Origin: Eledone cirrhosa
Taxonomy: Eukaryota; Mollusca; Cephalopoda; Octopoda; Eledonidae
Length of the DNA: 64,000 bases
Direction of reading: 5' to 3'
Assembly (NCBI GenBank): GCA_964016885.1
Contig: OZ024748.1
Coordinates: 27,102,015-27,166,014 of the forward strand
Shown here: positions 33,301-39,900 of the stretch, one piece after another
Numbering within the stretch: position 1 is the first letter of the stretch
Layout: each line of letters begins with the position of its first letter
The notes under the pieces: model-generated
Database searches by the model: none
Told to the model about the DNA's origin: nothing
What the model saw: only the letters and a program-made list of their open reading frames with translations
Program-made: the position numbers and the translations under genes

Positions 33301-33965
33301 TTTAAAATAGGTAGACCATCTCCCTGCATGTCATGTGAGGCGAGTAAAAAGGTTGGTACCAAGAAGGGCATCTTGCCATATAACATTACCTCAAAACCTG
33401 TTATAGGGTCCACAAAGCTAACTAAATCCTGCTGAGGTCATTAAATGTAGTACTATTCCAGCACTGGGTACATTCTTCCTCTATATGCACTCTCTCCTCT
33501 CTGTTTCTCTCTCTCTCCAACAACTACATATATTTTAACTACAATGTTTCCTTCTAATTTCAGTATTATCAAGAAACTGGAGGAGTATGATGCTTTCTTC
33601 CCAACATTCCATGCAGTGATGTCAGAAGTTCTTCAGATACTCAGTAAGTCACTTTTCATTTCTCCCCCTTCTCTCTGTTCTACTCTCTTTCTGTTCCCCT
33701 CTCTATTTCTGTCCCCCTCTCTCATCTCTCTCTCTCTCTCTCTTCTCTTTAGTCTGCCCCTCACCTTCACCAATGTTCATCAACACAGCCATTCCTTTTT
33801 TTGCCACTAAAAGTCCCTATTCATTAACCCACCCTCTCAACAGATGAGCCAATTGCCAGTTTAAACCTTTCTGTTCTTACAGCCATCTTTTCGTTCTTTC
33901 CAGATGTCAAAAGCCTCAGTGATGTAATACCAGTTGTGAAGACACTCGTCCTTATGACTTTCTAA
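15340..33965 (+). CDS. CEP70: CEP70, centrosomal protein of 70 kDa (13 exons, 5' end not found)
   Basis: Join 15340-15654, 17084-17169, 19950-20018, 21743-21806, 23140-23228, 23844-23958, 25004-25102, 28081-28233, 28788-28928, 31112-31277, 32835-32949, 33564-33643, 33904-33965: 1,554 bp, 517 codons plus TAA, with matching phases at every junction. CEP70 is a coiled-coil protein of the centrosome and ciliary base that binds gamma-tubulin and supports microtubule organisation. The central part is coiled coil (VYEKRIEELEKDLEYY; YVKKVNLLETKLKLLELEK). The C-terminal third is the family signature: FIPWASVKF, HHFQVLFEVSSIEGIYPAMN, VYTKVGELQNIMKILKNLL, EDLESIIKKLEEYDAFFP, then SLSDVIPVVKTLVLMTF and stop. 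Human CEP70 (597 aa) ends in the same way. The first exon shown has no initiator and an in-frame stop just before its acceptor, so upstream exons are missing. The introns are full of retroelements and minisatellites. Confidence 0.93.
15690..15960 (+). mobile_element. tRNA-like SINE, plus, in CEP70 intron
   Basis: A-box-like head GTAAGTGTGTTGGACTTATG, B box GGGTTCGATTCC, then CTCCAGTACACTCAGCTG. The ORF running from exon A into it is fortuitous. Confidence 0.72.
16080..16330 (-). mobile_element. tRNA-like SINE, minus, in CEP70 intron
   Basis: Inverted relative to the copy at 15.7 kb: GACAAGGCTGGCCCCTTGAA, GACTGGAGCAATGTGAAATA, and B-box complement GGAATCAAACTC. Confidence 0.7.
16490..16725 (+). 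mobile_element. OR2-like SINE variant, plus
   Basis: GCAAATTGGCAGAGTTGTTA head, CGTTCAAATCCTGCC B box, TTTGTCTTTCATCCTTTC. Confidence 0.72.
16876..16900. repeat. Poly-C tract in CEP70 intron
   Basis: A run of about 20 C residues, followed by AAAGG. Confidence 0.9.
17084..17169 (+). CDS. CEP70: CEP70 exon B
   Basis: Acceptor CTGCAG, donor GTAAGT; 86 bp, phase 0 in and 2 out. It encodes DQKPHPKRPDIISEFQ through IQSIMNE, the lead-in to the first visible coiled coil. Confidence 0.85.
17440..17590. repeat. (GAT/GGT)n trinucleotide tract
   Basis: Imperfect TGATGGTGG repeats; antisense reads as a His-rich ORF, an artefact. Confidence 0.9.
17845..18205. repeat. 40-bp minisatellite, about 9 copies, CEP70 intron
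   Basis: The unit contains TTCTATCAAAAATCTCATT and GTTGACATTTTAATG; early copies have GGCATTTC and later ones GACCCTTC. Confidence 0.95.
18770..19030. repeat. Dispersed repeat piece, open on the minus strand
   Basis: The minus frame reads MWRIWINWKEMRQQEHEST and CTNNRAHKGAKGKNW. I regard it as part of a repeat family frequent in octopus DNA. The function is unknown. Confidence 0.4.
19040..19525 (+). repeat. RTE LINE 3' UTR-like repeat
   Basis: Two diverged copies of CTTCAGCTGTG...GACATGACAAC and GGAAGAGCATCC-type segments, ending in GATGATGATGATC, as in the 3' UTR of the 53.8 kb element. Confidence 0.5.
19950..20018 (+). CDS. CEP70: CEP70 exon C (coiled coil)
   Basis: Acceptor CTGCAG, donor GTAAGT; 69 bp. 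It encodes IIDIVKVYEKRIEELEKDL, comparable to the LIDYYESKI segment of human CEP70. Confidence 0.9.
20037..20160 (-). repeat. RTE LINE 3' end, minus
   Basis: CATCATCATCGCCATTTAAT and CATGCTAGCAT are antisense to the LINE tail; it sits 19 bp after CEP70 exon C. Confidence 0.6.
20215..20705. repeat. 17-bp minisatellite, about 28 copies, CEP70 intron
   Basis: Units TCTGCCAATCTAACAAT and TCTACCAATCTAACAAG are intermixed, with inserted TACTATGC pieces. Confidence 0.95.
20870..21300 (+). mobile_element. RTE-like LINE C terminus and 3' UTR fragments
   Basis: GTCAGAGGAGATGATGAAGT and AAGACCCATCCAACTCATGC correspond to the LINE C terminus. CACTGTACAGGGTAGATG and TTTTTGTCATGTCACCAGCA are 3' UTR repeat units. 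Confidence 0.55.
21743..21806 (+). CDS. CEP70: CEP70 exon D
   Basis: Acceptor TTACAG, donor GTAACT; 64 bp. It encodes KKHQKGAENEGFLSERSS, a charged linker. Confidence 0.85.
21905..22085 (-). mobile_element. RTE-like LINE C-terminal fragment, minus
   Basis: The minus frame reads LDKLREKLGLSEIRGSVQER and RRLSWFGHVMRTTKKD, matching the C terminus of the 53.8 kb copy. Confidence 0.75.
22086..22465 (+). mobile_element. 3' end of a LINE with RVT zinc-finger tail
   Basis: LPVRDKLYRHGDAVSRACSR and CAQGDEAVLHAFIQC (CxxC...HxxxxC, as in the zf-RVT tail of LINE polyproteins), then TTCATGTTAGCCCTTGTGGC and AATAAAGAAACCATTATTA. It joins the minus RTE fragment at about 22,085. Confidence 0.7.
22470..22512 (-). 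ncRNA. Hammerhead-ribozyme-like motif (degenerate stem I)
   Basis: Minus strand: CTGATGA (22,505-22,499), stem II arms GGA/TCC around CTAGTA, GAA, palindrome ACGT (22,482-22,479), then T as the cleavage-site base. Stem I pairing is poor, so activity is doubtful. Such motifs are known from Penelope-like elements. Confidence 0.55.
22985..23075 (+). repeat. Dispersed 'GTATCCAGTTTAGAATAG' repeat, fragment
   Basis: GTGTATCCAGTTTAGAATAG and ACACCATATCACTG; related copies at 31,385-31,680 and 33,285-33,440. It is probably a retroelement 3' end common in octopus. Confidence 0.5.
23140..23228 (+). CDS. CEP70: CEP70 exon E (coiled coil)
   Basis: Acceptor TTTCAG, donor GTATAT; 89 bp. It encodes NQEKILKEYVKKVNLLETK and then LKLLELEKQS, a heptad-like leucine pattern. 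Confidence 0.9.
23355..23815. repeat. ~48-bp minisatellite, about 10 copies, derived from a LINE 3' UTR unit
   Basis: Units of the form CACCCTGTAAGGTGGTAGTG and CATGACAAAAAGCACCCAGT resemble the 3' UTR of the 53.8 kb LINE (56,930-57,010). The array ends about 30-40 bp upstream of CEP70 exon F. Confidence 0.9.
23844..23958 (+). CDS. CEP70: CEP70 exon F
   Basis: Acceptor TTTCAG, donor GTAAGT; 115 bp. It encodes VGAAKDSKVSPITSHHK through NDRLNLQ. A 48-bp tandem array ends within about 40 bp of the acceptor. Confidence 0.88.
24226..24345 (-). mobile_element. OR2-like SINE fragment, minus
   Basis: AATTGTTTCTACTTTTGGCA, GGTACTTTATTTTATCAACG, GATTTGAACTCC. Confidence 0.78.
24530..24960 (-). mobile_element. 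tRNA-like SINE(s), minus, partly duplicated
   Basis: The segments TAAATGGCTGAGTATTCCAC and GTGACAAGGCTGGACCTTTG recur, and it ends with GGGATCGAATCCCC (B-box complement) just before CEP70 exon G. Confidence 0.65.
25004..25102 (+). CDS. CEP70: CEP70 exon G
   Basis: Acceptor AAACAG, donor GTAAAA; 99 bp, phase 0 at both ends. It encodes ELYEALDVEDPDQLLPAVQK and then MKHDLNSMTKYKQ. Confidence 0.9.
25115..25290 (-). mobile_element. RTE-like LINE C-terminal fragment, minus
   Basis: The minus frame reads VRDDLKSLKLTEEITKKC, EWRDAVLKKT and then a (GAT)n tail at its 3' end, 12 bp after CEP70 exon G. Confidence 0.75.
25291..26880 (-). pseudogene. R2/NeSL-like LINE with restriction-like endonuclease tail, internally deleted
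   Basis: Minus-strand order: an N-terminal piece (26,881-26,520; RPGVPGPAPAGRYSVMDQQ, WKWSKQVNVVVMECYY, EVEFEAIKR), then directly the RT thumb region (around 26,400; VITWTVDELNSLDQKT), the CxxC...C zinc motif with GEIVWLITSQCTPLAQKEY, and IVHWALCGKYALERAKKWY, ILWDFVIQ, HRRPDIVL (25,870-25,560). The last part matches the CCHC plus PD-(D/E)XK endonuclease of R2-type elements. The catalytic RT palm is missing. It is antisense within a CEP70 intron. Confidence 0.78.
27000..27090. repeat. (ATC/ACC)n microsatellite
   Basis: CATCACCACCACCATCACCA-type tract. Confidence 0.85.
27247..27440 (-). mobile_element. OR2-like SINE, minus, full length
   Basis: From AATTGTTTCTACGTTTGGCA to ACCGATACTGCCAATCCACC; it faces a plus-strand half copy. 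Confidence 0.85.
27462..27557 (+). mobile_element. OR2-like SINE 3' half, plus
   Basis: TCCTTACGGGGTCGATAAAA, GCTGGCCTTGTGCCAAAAGT. Together with the previous entry it forms an inverted SINE pair in CEP70 intron RNA. Confidence 0.82.
27805..27900 (-). mobile_element. SINE fragment, minus, diverged
   Basis: AATCGACCCCAGTACTTGAC and TTTATCGACTTTGAATGGAT. Confidence 0.6.
27915..27935. repeat. Poly-C tract
   Basis: About 15 C residues in the CEP70 intron. Confidence 0.9.
28081..28233 (+). CDS. CEP70: CEP70 exon H
   Basis: A long T tract ends in TTTCAG; donor GTAAAA; 153 bp, phase 0. It encodes FCSRMCSMVQQTHYNKTKD and then LSEDTLKYVLEMLSSFNEDI. Its last ~55 bp and donor are duplicated just downstream in the intron (see findings). 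Confidence 0.92.
28249..28304 (+). repeat. Tandem duplicate of the 3' end of CEP70 exon H and its donor
   Basis: Positions 28,249-28,304 repeat 28,179-28,238 with a 70-bp period, a ~3-bp deletion and a few substitutions (TCAATGAGGACATCCA is kept). The copied donor reads TTAG|GTAATA. Using it would add codons and then a TGA. Confidence 0.85.
28470..28715. repeat. Imperfect G-rich repeat and poly-G tract
   Basis: Irregular CTTCAGAAACTGGTGGTG-type repeats, then about 18 G at 28,684-28,702. The Gly/Arg-rich ORFs across it are artefacts. Confidence 0.8.
28788..28928 (+). CDS. CEP70: CEP70 exon I (FIPWAS region)
   Basis: Acceptor TTTCAG; 141 bp, phase 0 at both ends. It encodes DLITCVNKMINTFIPWASVK and then QEIVPRLQKICQSLVHITTM. 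The donor is weak (ATG|GTTGGT); a GTGAAT four bases later would throw the next exon out of frame. Confidence 0.87.
29235..30235 (-). pseudogene. Degenerate Penelope-like element (RT fragment plus GIY-YIG endonuclease)
   Basis: Minus strand: TGVVMDTRMGPNYTNLFVDY (30,220-30,160), then YSQHINDCIS in place of the catalytic YIDD, VHFLDISLSI, and HPTHTKQSIPYSQLL. After frameshifts comes the GIY-YIG part YIGKTGCRLTDRFAEHLRDI (29,395-29,330). The RT N-terminal half is absent at an (AT)n junction (30,242). This is a different Penelope lineage from the right-edge element. It is antisense in the CEP70 intron between exons I and J. Confidence 0.8.
30255..30897 (+). mobile_element. Non-coding dispersed element with internal ~130-bp repeats
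   Basis: It starts TATACTAGCAGTGGTACC and ends TTTTATATATATAGATTAT. Inside, TTTTTCACCTAATGCGGG recurs. No ORF. Elements with these ends are common in invertebrate genomes; the class is uncertain. Confidence 0.55.
31112..31277 (+). CDS. CEP70: CEP70 exon J (TPR-like helical region)
   Basis: Acceptor TTCCTAG, donor GTAAAT; 166 bp, phase 0 in and 1 out. It encodes LEHLIHHFQVLFEVSS and EGIYPAMNQVYTKVGELQN, the best-conserved block of the family, overlapping its annotated TPR-like segment. Confidence 0.96.
31385..31690 (+). repeat. Dispersed retroelement 3'-end repeat, two head-to-tail pieces
   Basis: Two copies of TCATGGGTTGTG...GAATAGGTACA, then GTAAAACATTGCCTCAAG and GAAACCTGTTATGGGGTC. Related to 33,285-33,440. 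Confidence 0.55.
31690..32030. repeat. ~41-bp minisatellite, about 8 copies, CEP70 intron
   Basis: Units GGGCAAAATAGCCTTAGTAC plus TCTTGTTGTTGTTGGGTG with length variation in the GTT part. Confidence 0.93.
32150..32590 (-). mobile_element. tRNA-like SINE relics, minus
   Basis: TTCTTGCTCAAGGACATAAT and TCTGGGAATCAAACTCACAA, with a second weaker piece near 32,200-32,290. Confidence 0.5.
32705..32775 (+). mobile_element. SINE head (OK-like), plus
   Basis: CATGGCTGTGTGGTTAAAGA and CACAACCATGTGGCTTTGAC, 60 bp upstream of CEP70 exon K. Confidence 0.6.
32835..32949 (+). CDS. CEP70: CEP70 exon K
   Basis: Acceptor GTTCTAG; donor GTTTGA is weak, but its position is fixed by the conserved EDLxSII junction. 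It encodes DPSSKPSTVVDAVNEICQMH and then LKHLLQTEDLE. Confidence 0.93.
33285..33440 (+). repeat. Dispersed retroelement 3'-end repeat
   Basis: GTGTATCCAGTTTAAAATAG, CCCTGCATGTCATGTGAGGC, CAAAACCTGTTATAGGGTCC. Confidence 0.55.
33564..33643 (+). CDS. CEP70: CEP70 exon L
   Basis: Acceptor TTTCAG, donor GTAAGT; 80 bp. It encodes SIIKKLEEYDAFFPTFH and then SEVLQIL, matching SIIYKLEEHEEFFP of human CEP70. Confidence 0.95.
33660..33755. repeat. CT-rich tract before the last CEP70 exon
   Basis: TCTCTCTCTCTCTC and TCCCCCTCTC runs. Confidence 0.85.
33904..33965 (+). CDS. CEP70: CEP70 terminal exon with stop codon
   Basis: Acceptor TTTCCAG. It encodes NVKSLSDVIPVVKTLVLMTF and then TAA at 33963-33965. 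The giant 39-bp array begins 9 bp after the stop. Confidence 0.95.
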
Positions 33966-33977
33966 CCTGGAAGACAC

Positions 33978-36900
33978 TCACTCTACTGACACAGTGTCAC
34001 AGTGACAGCCAGTAGGGCAGACACTCAGCTTACTGACACAGTGACAGACAGTAGCACAGACACTCACCCTACTGACACAGTGACAGACAGTAGGACAGAC
34101 ACTCACTCTACTGACATAGTGACAACCAGTAGGGCAGACACTCACCCTACTGACACAGTGACAACCAGTAGCACAGACACTCACCCTACTGACACAGTGA
34201 CAACCAGTAGCACAGACACTCACCCTACTGACACAGTGACAGCCAGTAGGACAGACACTCAGCTTACTGACACAGTGACAGCCAGTAGCACAGACACTCA
34301 CCCTACTGACACAGTGACAGCCAGTAGGGCAGACACTCACCCTATTGACACAGTGACAGCCAGTAGGACAGACACTCACCCTACTGACACAGTGACAGCC
34401 AGTAGCACAGACACTCACCCTACTGACACAGTGACAGACAGTAGGGCAGACACTCACCCTACTGACACAGTGACAGCCAGTAGGACAGACACTCATCCTA
34501 CACACACAGTGACAGCCAGTAGGGCAGACACTCACCCTATTGACACAGTGACAGACAGTAGGGCAGACACTCACCCTACTGACACAGTGACAACCAGTAG
34601 GACAGACACTCACTCTACTGACACAGTGACAGACAGTAGGGCAGACACTCACCCTACTGACACAGTGACAACCAGTAGGACAGACACTCACTCTACTGAC
34701 ACAGTGACAGACAGTAGGGCAGACACTCACCCTACTGACACAGTGACAACCAGTAGGACAGACACTCACCCTACTGACACAGTGACAGACAGTAGGGCAG
34801 ACACTCACCCTACTGACACAGTGACAACCAGTAGGACAGACACTCACCCTACTGACACAGTGACAGACAGTAGGGCAGACACTCACCCTACTGACACAGT
34901 GACAGCCAGTAGGACAGACACTCATCCTACTCACACAGTGACAGCCAGTAGGGCAGACACTCACCCTATTGACACAGTGACAGACAGTAGGGCAGACACT
35001 CACCCTACTGACACAGTGACAACCAGTAGGACAGACACTCACTCTACTGACACAGTGACAGACAGTAGGGCAGACACTCACCCTACTGACACAGTGACAA
35101 CCAGTAGGACAGACACTCACTCTACTGACACAGTGACAGACAGTAGGGCAGACACTCACCCTACTGACACAGTGACAACCAGTAGGACAGACACTCACTC
35201 TACTGACACAGTGACAGACAGTAGGGCAGACACTCACCCTACTGACACAGTGACAACCAGTAGGACAGACACTCACTCTACTGACACAGTGACAGCCAGT
35301 AGGGCAGACACTCACCCTATTGACACAGTGACAGCCAGTAGGGCAGACACTCACCCTACTGACACAGTGACAGCCAGTAGGGCAGACACTCACCCTACTG
35401 ACACAGTGACAGACAGTAGGGCAGACACTCACCCTACTGACACAGTGACAGCCAGTAGGACAGACACTCATCCTACTCACACAGTGACAGCCAGTAGGGC
35501 AGACACTCACCCTATTGACACAGTGACAGACAGTAGGGCAGACACTCACCCTACTGACACAGTGACAGCCAGTAGGGCAGACACTCACCCTACTGACACA
35601 GTGACAGCCAGTAGCACAGACACTCACCCTACTGACACAGTGACAGCCAGTAGGGCAGACACTCAGCTTACTGACACAGTGACAGCCAGTAGGACAGACA
35701 CTCATCCTACTCACACAGTGACAGCCAGTAGGGCAGACACTCACCCTATTGACACAGTGACAGACAGTAGGGCAGACACTCACCCTACTGACACAGTGAC
35801 AGCCAGTAGGGCAGACACTCACCCTACTGACACAGTGACAGCCAGTAGGACAGACACTCACCCTACTGACACAGTGACAACCAGTAGCACAGACACTCAC
35901 CCTACTGACACAGTGACAGACAGTAGGGCAGACACTCACCCTATTGACACAGTGACAGACAGTAGGGCAGACACTCACTCTACTGACACAGTGACAGCCA
36001 GTAGGGCAGACACTCACCCTACTGACACAGTGACAGCCAGTAGGGCAGACACTCAGCTTACTGACACAGTGACAGCCAGTAAAACAGACACTCATCCTAC
36101 TCACACAGTGACAGCCAGTAGGGCAGACACTCACCCTATTGACACAGTGACAGACAGTAGGGCAGACACTCACCCTACTGACACAGTGACAGCCAGTAGG
36201 GCAGAAACTCACCCTACTGACACAGTGACAGACAGTAGGACAGACACTCACCCTACTGACACAGTGACAGACAGTAGGGCAGAAACTCACCCTACTGACA
36301 CAGTGACAGCCAGTAGGACAGACACTCACCCTACTGACACAGTGACAGCCAGTAGGACAGACACTCACCCTATTGACACAGTGACAGACAGTAGGGCAGA
36401 CACTCACCCTATTGACACAGTGACAGACAGTAGGGCAGACACTCACCCTACTGACACAGTGACAGACAGTAGGGCAGACACTCACCCTATTGACACAGTG
36501 ACAGACAGTAGGGCAGACACTCACCCTACTGACACAGTGACAGACAGTAGGGCAGACACTCACCCTATTGACACAGTGACAGACAGTAGGGCAGACACTC
36601 ACCCTATTGACACAGTGACAGACAGTAGGGCAGACACTCACCCTACTGACACAGTGACAGACAGTAGGGCAGACACTCACCCTATTGACACAGTGACAGA
36701 CAGTAGGGCAGACACTCACCCTATTGACACAGTGACAGACAGTAGGGCAGACACTCACCCTACTGACACAGTGACAGACAGTAGGGCAGACACTCACCCT
36801 ATTGACACAGTGACAGACAGTAGGGCAGAAACTCACCCTACTGACACAGTGACAGACAGTAGGGCAGACACTCACCCTACTGACACAGTGACAACCAGTA

Positions 36901-39900
36901 GGACAGACACTCACCCTACTGACACAGTGACAACCAGTAGGACAGACACTCACCCTACTGACACAGTGACAGCCAGTAGGGCAGACACTCACCCTACTGA
37001 CACAGTGACAGCCAGTAGGGCAGACACTCACCCTACTGACACAGTGACAGACAGTAGGGCAGAAACTCACCCTACTGACACAGTGACAACCAGTAGGAGA
37101 GACACTCACCCTACTGACACAGTGACAACCAGTAGGAGAGACACTCACCCTACTGACACAGTGACAGCCAGTAGGGCAGACACTCACCCTACTGACACAG
37201 TGACAGCCAGTAGGACAGACACTCACTCTACTGACACAGTGACAACCAGTAGGACAGACACTCACCCTACTGACACAGTGACAGCCAGTAGGGCAGACAC
37301 TCACCCTACTGACACAGTGACAACCAGTAGGACAGACACTCACCCTACTGACACAGTGACAGACAGTAGGGCAGACACTCACCCTATTGACACAGTGACA
37401 GACAGTAGGGCAGACACTCACCCTACTGACACAGTGACAACCAGTAGGACAGACACTCACTCTACTGACACAGTGACAGACAGTAGGGCAGACACTCACC
37501 CTATTGACACAGTGACAGACAGTAGGACAGACACTCACCCTACTGACACAGTGACAGACAGTACGGCAGACACTCACCCTACTGACACAGTGACAGACAG
37601 TAGGGCAGACACTCACCCTACTGACACAGTGACAACCAGTAGGACAGACACTCACCCTACTGACACAGTGACAACCAGTACGGCAGACACTCACCCTACT
37701 GACACAGTGACAGACAGTAGGACAGACACTCACCCTACTGACACAGTGACAGACAGTAGGGCAGACACTCACTCTACTGACACAGTGACAGACAGTAGGG
37801 CAGACACTCACCCTACTGACACAGTGACAACCAGTAGGACAGACACTCACCCTATTGACACAGTGACAACCAGTAGGACAGACACTCACCCTACTGACAC
37901 AGTGACAGACAGTAGGACAGACACTCACCCTACTGACACAGTGACAGACAGTAGGACAGACACTCACCCTACTGACACAGTGACAGACAGTACGGCAGAC
38001 ACTCACCCTACTGACACAGTGACAGACAGTAGGACAGACACTCACCCTACTGACACAGTGACAGACAGTAGGGCAGACACTCACTCTACTGACACAGTGA
38101 CAGACAGTAGGGCAGACACTCACCCTACTGACACAGTGACAACCAGTAGGACAGACACTCACCCTATTGACACAGTGACAACTAGTAGGACAGACACTCA
38201 CCCTACTGACACAGTGACAGACAGTACGACAGACACTCACCCTACTGACACAGTGACAGACAGTAGGACAGACACTCACCCTACTGACACAGTGACAGAC
38301 AGTAGGGCAGACACTCACTCTACTGACACAGTGACAGACAGTAGGGCAGACACTCACCCTACTGACACAGTGACAACCAGTAGGACAGACACTCACCCTA
38401 TTGACACAGTGACAACCAGTAGGACAGACACTCACCCTACTGACACAGTGACAGACAGTAGGACAGACACTCACCCTACTGACACAGTGACAGACAGTAG
38501 GACAGACACTCACCCTACTGACACAGTGACAGACAGTACGGCAGACACTCACCCTACTGACACAGTGACAGACAGTAGGACAGACACTCACCCTACTGAC
38601 ACAGTGACAGACAGTAGGGCAGACACTCACTCTACTGACACAGTGACAGACAGTAGGGCAGACACTCACCCTACTGACACAGTGACAACCAGTAGGACAG
38701 ACACTCACCCTATTGACACAGTGACAACCAGTAGGACAGACACTCACCCTACTGACACAGTGACAGACAGTAGGACAGACACTCACCCTACTGACACAGT
38801 GACAGACAGTAGGACAGACACTCACCCTACTGACACAGTGACAAACAGTAGGGCAGACACTCACCCTACTGACACAGTGACAGACAGTAGGACAGACACT
38901 CACCCTACTGACACAGTGACAGACAGTAGGACAGACACTCACCCTATTGACACAGTGACAGACAGTAGGGCAGACACTCACCCTACTGACACAGTGACAG
39001 CCAGTAGGGCAGACACTCACCCTACTGACACAGTGACAGCCAGTAGGGCAGACACTCACCCTACTGACACAGTGACAGCCAGTAGGAGAGACACTCACCC
39101 TACTGACACAGTGACAGACAGTAGGGCAGACACTCACCCTATTGACACAGTGACAGACAGTAGGACAGACACTCACCCTACTGACACAGTGACAGACAGT
39201 AGGACAGACACTCACCCTACTGACACAGTGACAGACAGTACGGCAGACACTCACCCTACTGACACAGTGACAGACAGTAGGGCAGACACTCACCCTACTG
39301 ACACAGTGACAACCAGTAGGACAGACACTCACTCTACTGACACAGTGACAGACAGTAGGGCAGACACTCACCCTATTGACACAGTGACAGACAGTAGGAC
39401 AGACACTCACCCTACTGACACAGTGACAGACAGTAGGGCAGACACTCACCCTACTGACACAGTGACAGCCAGTAGGACAGACACTCACCCTACTGACACA
39501 GTGACAGACAGTAGGAGAGACACTCACCCTACTGACATAGTGACAACCAGTAGGGCAGACACTCACCCTACTGACACAGTGACAGCCAGTAGGACAGACA
39601 CTCACCCTACTGACACAGTGACAGCCAGTAGGACAGACACTCACCCTACTGACACAGTGACAGCCAGTAGGACAGACACTCACCCTACTGACACAGTGAC
39701 AGACAGTAGGGCAGACACTCACCCTACTGACACAGTGACAGCCAGTAGGACAGACACTCACCCTACTGACATAGTGACAACCAGTAGGGCAGACACTCAC
39801 CCTACTGACACAGTGACAGACAGTAGGACAGACACTCACCCTACTGACACAGTGACAGCCAGTAGGGCAGACACTCACCCTACTGACACAGTGACAACCA

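Noticed and set aside
33963..34000. Stop-codon read-through of CEP70 into the array
   Set aside because: The CEP70 frame meets TGA within eight codons after TAA, so no long extension is possible.
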